Source of the DNA: Mucilaginibacter yixingensis
GTDB lineage: Bacteria; Bacteroidota; Bacteroidia; Sphingobacteriales; Sphingobacteriaceae
NCBI RefSeq assembly: GCF_041080815.1
Contig: NZ_CP160205.1
Span: forward strand, 3,658,001 to 3,722,000
Direction of reading: 5' to 3'
DNA length: 64,000 bases
Position numbers and translations under genes: made by a program. Below are positions 9,610 to 18,135 of the stretch, in pieces; position 1 is the first letter of the stretch, and each line of letters begins with the position of its first letter. The notes beneath the pieces were generated by a model that saw only the letters and a program-made list of their open reading frames with translations, had not been told where the DNA came from and did no database searches.

Positions 9610-11823
9610 TTATAACTTAACCCCAAAACCGACATTGAATGTTCTGCCATCTGACGGTAAGATGCCCGGCCCTGGCAGAATGGTGATGCGTCTGGTGAAA
9701 TATTTGGCGTTCAGCACGTTATTGATACTGCCAAAAATGTGATAGTTCTTGAGGAAGTTATAGTTAAACGACCAGTCGAATACGTGATAGGCCGGCACAA
9801 TACCGCTCAGTCCCGTTGGATTAGATACCGTGTTATTTGCATCGGTATAGTACTCACTTACATAGCTGAGCTGTAAGGTGGTGCTTACATGACCATTTAA
9901 ATAGGTTAAACCTGTCCGGTTAATATACGCTGGCGTACCTTCCAAATAATTGCCCTTCAAACTGATGTTGGTTGTGCCGCTGCTCAAAGTACCGCTGGTA
10001 TAGCGAGCATGATTATAGCTGAACGAATTAAATACGCGGATATCTTGAACTGAAGCCGGATCGAAGGCTCGCCACAAAGATACCTGGGTGTATAGCTCTG
10101 CGCCCTTTGCCACCCCGTTACCTATATTGGTGGTGTAAATGTATGTCTGGTTAGCAGAGTTGGTTTCGGTCAGGTTACCAACCCTGTCGCCATAGTATAC
10201 GTAGTAAAGATCAAAGTCATAATTAAAAATATTACCAACATTTCCCCGATAGCCCAGATCAATATTATAGCCCCGGCTATCCTTCAGGTTCGGGTCAACT
10301 ACCGCCAGGTCATTTCCGGGTATGATGTTGGCGTAGGTAAAAGGCTTATAAGCCTGCGAAATATTACCATAAAACTGACTGCTATTTGTTAGCTGATATT
10401 GCAGGCCTGCCCCGAATAGCGGAAAATGACGTTTATTTTCATAAGAAACATGCGTTTTTGCACTGTTGATTACCCCATCAAGATTGGTATTAATGATCTC
10501 GTAACGAAACCCGGGCGTAAATGAAAACTTCGGGGTGATCTGGAAAAGATTCTCGGCAAATGCGGCATAATTGAGCGACCGTAATTGGAGGTCGATCCCG
10601 TAAGGAATTAAAACCGTTAAGTCATAATCAGAACCGGTGGTGCCTGTGGCTTTTTGCTTGCGATTTGTCCGCTCAGTAAAATAGCGAAGTCCTGAAGTAA
10701 AGGTGCTGGTTAGGTCACCTATCTGGTAGCTGGTCAGCAAGCGGGCCTCGGTGGTAAAGCCATAATAATAATCACGATCTACCTGTCGCGGATTAAAGGT
10801 GTTAAGCTTTTTATTAACCGTATCGGCAACGTTTGGATTATTCAAATACTGCACACTGTTGCGCTGACCAATGATACCGTGCGATGCTACCTCCAGTTTT
10901 GTATGGCTAGCCAACTGATAATTAAAGAGCAGCGCGGGTATATTAATCTCCGGATCGAAATAGTTGCGGGTACGTGTGGCCTGCTGCGGGTCGGCATTAA
11001 ACTGTGCGTCGGTTAAACCACCGGCATCGTGTTCAAAAAAGTTTACCCTTGAGAATTGCAGGGCAATACTGCCCTTGCTGTTGAACTGGTATTTCAGATT
11101 AGCATAATACCATTGGCCGCTAAAGTCGGCATCCTTGCGCCATCCATTACCGGTGCGACTGGCAAAATAGGCATAGTAGCTCCACTTTCCGCTCTTACCG
11201 CCAACGGCATTAAACGAATTGAAATAGTTATTAGAGCCTGCAGATTGTTCGCTTTGTATACTGAGTACCTTACTGGTATCGCCTTCTTTAATCTTATAGT
11301 TTACCATCCCGCCAAACTGGCTGCCAAACTGCAGGGCCGCTGCACCTCTCACAATCTGGATCTGCTCAACGGCATCATATTGAGGGGTGTAATGATCTTC
11401 GGGATACCCGAAAATATCTGAATTGGTGATATAGCCGTTCTGGCGAACATTGGTTTCGTTAGAGCGATGCGTATCGGTGCCCCTGCTGCCGATATTCATT
11501 TGAAACCCGTTGCCGCTCAATTCCCATACGTTTACACCTGGTATAGTTGCAAAGATTTGCCGGATGTTACTGCTGGAGAGATTAGCCTTGCCGGCATCCG
11601 GCGTTAGCGAATAGGTCTTTTTGCCAGCAAAAAGATAAGTACCCTGAACATCGGGCAGATGTCTGGATTTATTTTCCTTTACGGTCACACTATCCAACCG
11701 GATCGTGGTATCACGAATCCCCTTTTTAGACCTTACAGGCCTGGATTGGGCACCTGCACGAAGACCAATAAAACATGACGCATTTAATAAAAAAACAGAT
11801 AGCGATAGTAGATTTCGATTCAT
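9610..11823 (-). CDS. TonB-dependent outer-membrane receptor, candidate molybdenum-species importer
   Basis: A 737-residue receptor with a signal peptide (residues 1-25), a TonB-box-like segment (LDSVTVKENK, about 43-52), a plug domain (about 85-190) and a 22-strand-type barrel ending in an aromatic-rich C-terminus (FNVGFGVKL). It lacks the N-terminal carboxypeptidase-regulatory-like domain of SusC proteins and has no SusD partner, so it belongs to the metal/siderophore type of receptor. It lies between a ModE regulator and a molybdopterin enzyme, and a ModE-type operator sits in its leader. Import of molybdate, or of a molybdenum chelate, is inferred from that context only. It probably precedes the oxidoreductase gene in a transcript. 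Confidence 0.85.
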   Translation of the reverse strand: MNRNLLSLSVFLLNASCFIGLRAGAQSRPVRSKKGIRDTTIRLDSVTVKENKSRHLPDVQGTYLFAGKKTYSLTPDAGKANLSSSNIRQIFATIPGVNVWELSGNGFQMNIGSRGTDTHRSNETNVRQNGYITNSDIFGYPEDHYTPQYDAVEQIQIVRGAAALQFGSQFGGMVNYKIKEGDTSKVLSIQSEQSAGSNNYFNSFNAVGGKSGKWSYYAYFASRTGNGWRKDADFSGQWYYANLKYQFNSKGSIALQFSRVNFFEHDAGGLTDAQFNADPQQATRTRNYFDPEINIPALLFNYQLASHTKLEVASHGIIGQRNSVQYLNNPNVADTVNKKLNTFNPRQVDRDYYYGFTTEARLLTSYQIGDLTSTFTSGLRYFTERTNRKQKATGTTGSDYDLTVLIPYGIDLQLRSLNYAAFAENLFQITPKFSFTPGFRYEIINTNLDGVINSAKTHVSYENKRHFPLFGAGLQYQLTNSSQFYGNISQAYKPFTYANIIPGNDLAVVDPNLKDSRGYNIDLGYRGNVGNIFNYDFDLYYVYYGDRVGNLTETNSANQTYIYTTNIGNGVAKGAELYTQVSLWRAFDPASVQDIRVFNSFSYNHARYTSGTLSSGTTNISLKGNYLEGTPAYINRTGLTYLNGHVSTTLQLSYVSEYYTDANNTVSNPTGLSGIVPAYHVFDWSFNYNFLKNYHIFGSINNVLNAKYFTRRITILPGPGILPSDGRTFNVGFGVKL

Positions 11824-11835
11824 TTCTATGATTTT

Positions 11836-11859
11836 CGTTATACTTTTCTATATATAACG
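11836..11859 (-). promoter_or_regulatory. Putative ModE operator before the TonB receptor gene
   Basis: The site reads CGTTATACT-N6-TATATAACG. The ModE consensus established for E. coli and relatives is CGnTATATA-N6-TATATAACG, 24 bases. The length is exact, the right half-site is perfect and the left differs at two positions. It lies 12 to 36 bases before the receptor ATG on the minus strand, where a bound protein would block transcription or translation start. A ModE gene is the next gene upstream. Confidence 0.7.
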
Positions 11860-12093
11860 CTAAACTATAGAAAAACACAGATGTTTTATTAATGAAATTG
11901 GAATGATTTAAACATTTACTTAATTTTTTAAGAAAACATAAATAAACACAACCAAAAATAACTTTACTTAAAAATTCAAATCAAATATTTTATAAAAAAT
12001 ATCAAAATTTAAATACAAAAACCCTAAATACTTAACAATATATTCCAAATAGATACATTTACCACATAGAAAACCACCAAAACAGACCAAAAA

Positions 12094-12432
12094 TTAAACA
12101 TTCTTGCTGTTTTCAATCAAAAAATCATGAAATTTTTGTTGAAGACAATGAAATTCTTGAATTAGTTGAATCCCCTGATCAGTTACTACTGCCGTACCTC
12201 CTCCCTTTCCGCCTCTGTGAGAAATTACTACCGGGGCATCAAGCTGCGAGTTCAAGTGGTTAATGATATCCCAGGCTTGTTTATAAGACATTTTCATCTG
12301 AATAGCCGCTTGGCGAAGAGAACCAGAGGCCTGTATCCTTTCCAACAGTTCAACCCTGCCCGGCCCAAGCATTTGCTCGCCATCAATCTCCATCCATATT
12401 CGTCCGTTTAATTTGAATGTTATTTCCTTCAT
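12094..12432 (-). CDS. modE: ModE-type winged-helix regulator without molybdate-binding domain
   Basis: 112 residues matching the N-terminal DNA-binding domain of ModE: a wing-helix core with ILERIQASGSLRQAA-like and MSYKQAWDIINHLN segments, then the SHRGGKGGGTAVVTDQG wing typical of the ModE/LysR-like HTH. E. coli ModE has about 260 residues because of two C-terminal molybdate-binding domains; these are absent here, as in many one-domain homologues. How this version senses molybdenum is unclear. The gene is 270 bases upstream of the TonB receptor, which carries a ModE-like operator, so repression of receptor and downstream enzyme genes is the likely role. Confidence 0.88.
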   Translation of the reverse strand: MKEITFKLNGRIWMEIDGEQMLGPGRVELLERIQASGSLRQAAIQMKMSYKQAWDIINHLNSQLDAPVVISHRGGKGGGTAVVTDQGIQLIQEFHCLQQKFHDFLIENSKNV

Positions 12433-12619
12433 CGAATAATAAAGTTACAATACTCCGTTAATTCTTGATCGAATTAAATTTCAATTGAAACTGACTATAA
12501 GTAAGGGCGACACAATTAGCATTCTATAACAACACACCTTAATTTTAAAATATTAATTTACGTACAAACAAATTCTACTACTTACCTTTCATTACGTCCT
12601 TAACTATTACTAAAATAGC

Positions 12620-12720
12620 AGAAAGCCATTCAGCCCTTCGCTCGTGATCCCCGCTTCGCAAGAGATCGCAAGTTGCGAAAGAATTTAGGCCCATTGTGTA
12701 TTCGACAATGGGCCTTTTTA
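12620..12720 (+). ncRNA. Possible small RNA ending in a terminator
   Basis: A two-hairpin stretch, GC-richer than its surroundings, ends in an intrinsic terminator on the plus strand, with no coding region upstream to need it. That pattern is typical of an orphan small RNA, but I recognise no family and the 5' end is a guess. A remnant of a lost gene is an alternative. Confidence 0.25.
12688..12720 (+). terminator. Intrinsic terminator
   Basis: GGCCCATTGT (12688-12697) pairs perfectly with ACAATGGGCC (12705-12714) over a 7-base loop and is followed by TTTTTA on the plus strand. Confidence 0.75.
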
Positions 12721-12773
12721 TTTTCATTAGTTAACTTTGAGTGCTTTTACATTTTGGCACATAAAATTAGACT

Positions 12774-13109
12774 ATGGGACACAAAAAAGTATGTTTATCG
12801 TGTAGGTTCTGTCTGAACAGAGAAACTTGCTTTGATCCTGAAAAAGTGTTCTTATGTCCACAATGCAGGAAGCCAATGAAGCTATTACCTCATCGTTTCA
12901 GGCCACCCAAAAAGAATGATTTAAAAGGATGGCAATTGGTTAATTTCCTTATTGATAATGGATTTACATACCAACATATTTATCAAGTGGGGAAGAGTGA
13001 ATTAGTTAAAGGCAAATACAACAATTACACGCCATATCCAAAAAACCTAAGCGATGCGAAAGAATTCATAGAGCAACATAAAAAGTATGCGAGGCCTAAT
13101 AAACATTAG
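12774..13109 (+). CDS. Small zinc-ribbon protein, function unknown
   Basis: 111 residues. The first third has cysteines in CxxC pairs (CLSCRFC, a further Cys near residue 19, then CPQC), an arrangement expected for a zinc ribbon. The rest is basic and helical with aromatic residues (GFTYQHIYQVGKSE). No signal peptide or membrane span. It stands alone, preceded by a terminator and followed by a bidirectional one, so it is a single-gene transcript. Nucleic-acid or protein binding is plausible; no specific function is claimed. Confidence 0.75.
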   Translation: MGHKKVCLSCRFCLNRETCFDPEKVFLCPQCRKPMKLLPHRFRPPKKNDLKGWQLVNFLIDNGFTYQHIYQVGKSELVKGKYNNYTPYPKNLSDAKEFIEQHKKYARPNKH

Positions 13110-13281
13110 CTGAGATTTTTGACAGTCTGCCTTTTTGGGTTTAGTATCAATAAGTTATTCTCAAATGCCAGATTGATGTAAGATGTTCTAAATACCTTAT
13201 TTCTGAGTGTGATACAATCTTTTGAACAATTATTTGTGTAGCACAGCTTTTGCACAGTTAAAATCTTTAAATAATTGATCT

Positions 13282-13329
13282 AAATAACAAAAGCCTCTAA
13301 ATTGAAGTATCTAGAGGCTTTTGTTATTT
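13282..13329. terminator. Bidirectional terminator between the zinc-ribbon gene and aqpZ
   Basis: An 18-bp perfect inverted repeat (13282-13299 and 13312-13329; core AAAAGCCTCTA/TAGAGGCTTTT) with a 12-base loop and A/T runs on both outer sides. It can stop transcription from both convergent genes. Confidence 0.9.
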
Positions 13330-13344
13330 GGTAACTATAAACAA

Positions 13345-14052
13345 TTATTCTCTTTCCAACACAAAACGCCAAACCACCGCGCTTAAAATACTGCCCAGCA
13401 CAGGTGCAACAATAAATAACCAAAGCTGTGAAACAGCCGTACCACCCACTAAAAGCGCCGGACCAATGCTCCGTGCCGGATTTACAGATACTCCGGTTAC
13501 CGGGATGCCCACAATATGGATGAGCACCAAACTCAAACCGATAGAGAGCCCGGCAAAACCGCCATGTATATTTTTAGTAGAGGTAGAACCAAAGATGACG
13601 AGCAGGAAAATAAATGTAAATATGGTTTCGGCAACAAAACCGGCCATCATGCTGTAGCCTTGCGGCGATGCTGCTTCAAAACCATTTTGCCCTAAGCCGT
13701 GAGTAGCCACACTGTAACCCGCTTTACCGCTGGCAATAACCAGCAAAATGGCTGCACCTGCCAATGCGCCTAATACCTGCGCTATGATATAAATTATTGC
13801 TTCGCCGGCTTTCATGCGGCCGGCTACCACCATGCCTATAGAAATGGCGGGATTAATATGGCACCCCGATATATGGCCAATAGCATAAGCCATTGCCACA
13901 ACCGAAAGCCCGAACGCAAACGAAATACCTAAAAGCCCCACACCACTGGTGCCATTTGCACCCGCAATTACAGCGCTGCCACAACCCATCAAAACAAGTA
14001 CAAGCGTACCGAGCAACTCGGCCGAGAATTTGGTAATAGTCTTGGTTTCCAT
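13345..14052 (-). CDS. aqpZ: Aquaporin Z-type water channel
   Basis: 235 residues with six membrane spans and both aquaporin half-helix motifs, GCHINPAISIG and VSVNPARSIGPAL. The narrow-pore residues (His in SGCHINPA context, Arg after the second NPA) favour a water channel over a glycerol facilitator. Length matches AqpZ. It is a single gene, with its own AT-rich promoter region upstream and the bidirectional terminator directly behind the stop. Confidence 0.93.
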   Translation of the reverse strand: METKTITKFSAELLGTLVLVLMGCGSAVIAGANGTSGVGLLGISFAFGLSVVAMAYAIGHISGCHINPAISIGMVVAGRMKAGEAIIYIIAQVLGALAGAAILLVIASGKAGYSVATHGLGQNGFEAASPQGYSMMAGFVAETIFTFIFLLVIFGSTSTKNIHGGFAGLSIGLSLVLIHIVGIPVTGVSVNPARSIGPALLVGGTAVSQLWLFIVAPVLGSILSAVVWRFVLERE

Positions 14053-14186
14053 AAACTGAGATAATTAAGGTTAAAAGGAAATGCGGTTATAATTAATTAA
14101 ATATAAATCAATTATGTTTAAAAACCATTGCTATATCATTACCAATATCTGCTGACATCCCAGTTACTCGCCCTGCAGCCAAAATT

Positions 14187-14221
14187 AAAAAGCCTCCAGG
14201 CATTATACCTGGAGGCTTTTT
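14187..14221. terminator. Terminator behind the GH89 gene
   Basis: AAAAAGCCTCCAGG (14187-14200) and CCTGGAGGCTTTTT (14208-14221) form a 14-bp perfect stem with a 7-base loop. On the minus strand it ends the operon that finishes with GH89. Confidence 0.9.
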
Positions 14222-14259
14222 AGCACGCAATCAAAGATGCGTTTATTCCTGATGTCGGT

Positions 14260-16464
14260 TTACTTGATAGCTAATGTAATTACCGGCCAATACTTAGCGT
14301 AGATCTGCTTGGCTTTATCTACACTGTTGCCTTGCGGCGTCAACGGATAATCTTTACGGGCATTTACCCATTGCCACTCCCAATTTTTAATTTGTTTGTC
14401 AAAGGCATCTGCATCAAACGTTTTTTTACCCTGCATATCTGCAGATAACTGCGCAAAATACTGCTGCCAGCGTGGCTTATAAAAATCGCTGATCAGGCCG
14501 CTCCATTGGCGGCAGGCGTACTCATGCAGCGGGCAATCTTTATCGCCCCAGAGGGTAATCAAGTCTTTGGCGTTTTGCTCGTATAAATGTTTCTCTTGCG
14601 GGGGTATGCCGCAGTTGCGGGCGGTGGCAATCCATGGGCCCAACATAAAGTCTTTACGGGTAGCCAGCAGTACGTCCAGATCGTCCATCAAGGTGATGAA
14701 CTGGGTGGTGTATTTCTTAAAATCAGCCTGATTTTTCTGACGATAGGCGTCAACCCATTTGCGTTGCACGGTGAGTGCATAATTAGCCAGCACCTGCCGG
14801 GTAACATCTACCACGTCAAACTGGTAGCCATCGCTGTTTTTCAGATCCTGGGCCGCTTTGATGAGCCCTTGCCAAGCCGGTAATAGATCTTGTGCCCGGT
14901 AGTTTGATTTAGTGGCCGTCCAACGGGTAAAAGTATCCAGCGTAGGCCGGGCCTGCAGGATGGATTCCGCTCCGTCGCGCACGTACTTATCAGCCGGAAC
15001 AGTGTACACGGTTTTGCGCAGTATTTCCCAGGCCTTCAGCGCATCTGTATTAGACTTTCCGTAGCGGTTACGGATGTATTGGGGTAACCATTCATTCAGG
15101 TTAATGGGTTCATGGCGCCAGGTATTGTCGGTCAGCAACTCGTATAATACCGGGTTCTGCTCAATGGCTTCCATGGTTAGACCGATGCCGGTCATTTTGC
15201 CCCGGTTTGGATCTTTCATGGCCAATGCAGGCCCTTGAGCCGCTTCCTGCATCCGGCCAAACAAATTGGAGTTGCCGCCAAAGTTGTTCAGCATATTCCA
15301 TATCCAGGGTTTTCCATAAAAGGCCCTGGTACGTTTCCATACAGGTTCAACTTCTGTCACCAGGTCAAGAATAAGCATCTTATTATCGGGTACTGCCTTT
15401 AGCAGCGCTTCGGTTTGCGGCTCGCGCCAAAACTGGCGGTCGCTAAAAAACAGCCAGCCCTGCATCACCCAAACGGCAGCCGTATCAACCTGATGCATGC
15501 CATCATACACGCGGGCACTCAGTTTACTCAAATATTCCGGCTCGTCAGACGGCGGTTCGTTTTCGTTAAACGTATCGGCAGAGTAATAATGATCGGTGCC
15601 CATCAGCTGCGTTTGCTTTTGCAGAAAGAGTTTGCCCAAACGCGCAAACATCGGGTCTTCCGAGTTGAGGATATACGTATCGGCAAACCCATTTTTCCAG
15701 TTGGTGGCCTTTAGTTTGGCTTGTGGAAACTTCTCTTTAAAGGCGGCAGGTACGTGCCCGGTAAAGGCCGGCAGCACGGGCTTCATGCCCAGGGCACGCT
15801 CGCGGGCCAGAATCTTTTTTTGCAGTTCAAAATGACTTTCCATCCAGTGCTGCGGCAGCGGGCCACCCCAACCATCCAGATTGCCCATCCAGAACCATGA
15901 GAAATAGGCCGGGCCGCTAAAAAAGCCTTTCAGCTCATTATCGGTAAAACCCAAATCTTTGTACACTTGGTACCAGGTATATTCTTCGCCGGTGATGGCC
16001 AGGGGCATATTAATGCCGTGCAGGGCCATCCAATCAATCTCCTTTTCCCAGCGCGACCAATCCCACCAGCTCATGCTGTAGTTAAACGTACAATAGTTAA
16101 GGTAGTAACGGAGCTTATAAGGCGTGTCTTTCACTACCTTGCGCGGCACCATGGGCAGCTTTGCCGGCAGATGCAGGTTGGTGCCGTTCCAGGTAACCTG
16201 GCAATGGGCATAGTTGGTTAAATAATAATATAGGGCCGATGCCACGGAAACGCCATTGTTACCGCGCAGAATAATCTTGCTGTTACGGCTTTCTACCTCA
16301 AAACGATCGCTCCCGCCGGGCGCCGCAATAGTTTCTACAGTAAAAGAGTGCGTGTAACCCGGCAGCAGCCGCTTAATCAACGCGGCCGACTCCTCTTTAA
16401 CCGATTGAGCCTGGGCCATCAGCGTAGCTAAGGCCAGGCCAAATGTCAATAATCCTCTTTTCAT
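14260..16464 (-). CDS. GH89 alpha-N-acetylglucosaminidase
   Basis: 734 residues with a signal peptide ending near AQAQ. It matches human NAGLU-type GH89 enzymes throughout: an N-terminal small domain, then a TIM barrel with WWDWSRWEKEIDWMALHGINMPLA, and a helical C-terminal domain. The two catalytic glutamates of the family correspond to Glu301 in TFNENEPP and Glu371 in LDLVTEVEP. It removes terminal alpha-linked GlcNAc. It is the last gene of an operon (membrane acyltransferase-like, symporter, GH89), starting one base after the symporter stop, so the two are probably translationally linked. Confidence 0.93.
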   Translation of the reverse strand: MKRGLLTFGLALATLMAQAQSVKEESAALIKRLLPGYTHSFTVETIAAPGGSDRFEVESRNSKIILRGNNGVSVASALYYYLTNYAHCQVTWNGTNLHLPAKLPMVPRKVVKDTPYKLRYYLNYCTFNYSMSWWDWSRWEKEIDWMALHGINMPLAITGEEYTWYQVYKDLGFTDNELKGFFSGPAYFSWFWMGNLDGWGGPLPQHWMESHFELQKKILARERALGMKPVLPAFTGHVPAAFKEKFPQAKLKATNWKNGFADTYILNSEDPMFARLGKLFLQKQTQLMGTDHYYSADTFNENEPPSDEPEYLSKLSARVYDGMHQVDTAAVWVMQGWLFFSDRQFWREPQTEALLKAVPDNKMLILDLVTEVEPVWKRTRAFYGKPWIWNMLNNFGGNSNLFGRMQEAAQGPALAMKDPNRGKMTGIGLTMEAIEQNPVLYELLTDNTWRHEPINLNEWLPQYIRNRYGKSNTDALKAWEILRKTVYTVPADKYVRDGAESILQARPTLDTFTRWTATKSNYRAQDLLPAWQGLIKAAQDLKNSDGYQFDVVDVTRQVLANYALTVQRKWVDAYRQKNQADFKKYTTQFITLMDDLDVLLATRKDFMLGPWIATARNCGIPPQEKHLYEQNAKDLITLWGDKDCPLHEYACRQWSGLISDFYKPRWQQYFAQLSADMQGKKTFDADAFDKQIKNWEWQWVNARKDYPLTPQGNSVDKAKQIYAKYWPVITLAIK

Positions 16465-16465
16465 C

Positions 16466-18097
16466 CTACCAGAATACTGTATAAAGCGCCGCCAATACGC
16501 CCATAATAATCACCGAGCAGATGGCGAAACTGTTGCTCACGCGGAACATGCCGGTATCAACCTCAATCTTATGCGGATCATTCTCCTTTTTAGGCGCGGC
16601 CAGGCTGATGATGACCATCAGGATCACAATCACCACAAAATCAATGGACATACGGTGCAGGAACGGGATATCTGGAAATGATCCGTGGGTCCAGGTCGGT
16701 AAAAACTTAAGCACAGTAGAGAACGGAATAGTAATTACTGCGCCGGTTAATGCAGCTGCAGAAGTAGTACGTTTCCAGTAAAAGCCCAACAAGAAAATAG
16801 CCAGTACCCCCGGCGATATAAAGCCAACGTACTCCTGTATAAACTGATAAGCCTGATCAAGCGAGCGCAATGATGGCGTTACTACAGCCGCGATAACCAT
16901 AGCCACCACCACAGCAAAGCGACCAACAATCACCAGCTTCTTTTCGCTTACGTTTTTATTGATGAATTTCTGATAAATATCCAGCGAGAAAATAGTACTG
17001 ATACTATTAGCCTTGCCCGCCAGCGATGCCACAATGGCCGCCGTCAGCGCAGCAAAGGCAACGCCTTTCAAGCCGGTTGGCAGCAGGTTGATCAAGGTTG
17101 GATAGGCATGATCTGGCTTTACTACACCGTTCACACTCATCTCATTTACATACATGCCTTTACTGTGCAGCACATACATAATAATACCTGGCAACACCGC
17201 AATTAACGGCACCATTAATTTTAAGAAGGCCGCAAACAAAATCCCCTTACGGGCAGTAGGCAGATCGGCACCCAGGGCACGTTGTACAATGTATTGATTA
17301 CAACCCCAGTAAGCCAGGTTATTAACCAGCATACCACCTACAATTACTGCTCCGCCAGGCAAATCCTGGTAGTATTTGTCTTTCGGACCAAAGATCATGT
17401 GGAAATGCTCTGGTGCTTCTTTGCGCAGCATTGGCAGGGCTTTCAAAATATGATCACCAAAACCGTAATAGTGCGACAGCAGCTTAAGTGCCAGATAGGT
17501 AGTTACCAAGCCACCAATAATCAGTACCAGCACCTGGATCACATCGGTATAGCCAATTACCTTCATGCCGCCCAATGTTACAATCATAGAGAACACACAC
17601 AGGCCAACAATGCTCCATTCAAAACTGATAGGCGATATGGACGAAATAGCCAGCGCGCCCAGGTAAATAATAGAAGTTAGATTTACAAACACGTACACCA
17701 ACAGCCAAAAAACGGCCATAATGGTGCTCACCTTATCGTTATACCGCTTGGAAAGAAACTGCGGCATGGTAAAGATCTTGTTTTTGAGATACACCGGGAT
17801 GATGAACACCGCCACCAAAATAAGCGTAGCGGCAGACATCCACTCGTATGATGATATGGCCAATCCCAGCGCAAAACCGGAGCCAGACATGCCGATAAAG
17901 TGCTCGGCAGAGATATTAGAGGCAATAAGCGAGGCACCGATAGCCCACCAGGTTAAAGAGCCTTCGGCCAGGAAATACTCTTTGGCATCCAGGCTCTGGG
18001 TTTTCTTTTTATGATAGATATAATAGCCGTAACTGGCTACAATGATAAAGTAAACGAAGAATACAATATAATCTGCGGTATGTAACTGACTGCTCAT
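16466..18097 (-). CDS. Sodium:solute symporter (SSS family)
   Basis: About 543 residues with 13-14 membrane spans and the SSS core (YFLAEGSLTWWAIGASLIASNISAEHFIGMSG and the later VASLAGKANSISTIFSLDIYQKF segment). Such proteins bring sugars, sugar acids or inositol across the inner membrane with sodium. The ATG at 18095-18097 is chosen; a TTG directly before it is less likely. Its place between a NagX/HGSNAT-like protein and GH89 suggests uptake of GlcNAc or a product released by GH89; inositol is another option given the nearby myo-inositol oxygenase. Confidence 0.92.
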   Translation of the reverse strand: MSSQLHTADYIVFFVYFIIVASYGYYIYHKKKTQSLDAKEYFLAEGSLTWWAIGASLIASNISAEHFIGMSGSGFALGLAISSYEWMSAATLILVAVFIIPVYLKNKIFTMPQFLSKRYNDKVSTIMAVFWLLVYVFVNLTSIIYLGALAISSISPISFEWSIVGLCVFSMIVTLGGMKVIGYTDVIQVLVLIIGGLVTTYLALKLLSHYYGFGDHILKALPMLRKEAPEHFHMIFGPKDKYYQDLPGGAVIVGGMLVNNLAYWGCNQYIVQRALGADLPTARKGILFAAFLKLMVPLIAVLPGIIMYVLHSKGMYVNEMSVNGVVKPDHAYPTLINLLPTGLKGVAFAALTAAIVASLAGKANSISTIFSLDIYQKFINKNVSEKKLVIVGRFAVVVAMVIAAVVTPSLRSLDQAYQFIQEYVGFISPGVLAIFLLGFYWKRTTSAAALTGAVITIPFSTVLKFLPTWTHGSFPDIPFLHRMSIDFVVIVILMVIISLAAPKKENDPHKIEVDTGMFRVSNSFAICSVIIMGVLAALYTVFW

Positions 18098-18135
18098 CAA
18101 TAGGGTTTATAAATATTTGGTTTGAGTATAATTGG

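Larger units (their letters stand above)
12433..12773. other. 341-base intergenic region
   Basis: No convincing ORF. The left half is AT-rich and should hold the modE promoter. The right half holds a short hairpin (TTCGCAA 12655-12661 with TTGCGAA 12673-12679) followed by a strong terminator (12688-12720), although no plus-strand gene precedes it. Confidence 0.6.

Noticed and set aside
12433..12720. A molybdenum-cofactor riboswitch near modE
   Set aside because: I looked for its typical multi-stem architecture ahead of a gene. Only two simple hairpins are present, and the terminator points to the plus strand, away from modE.
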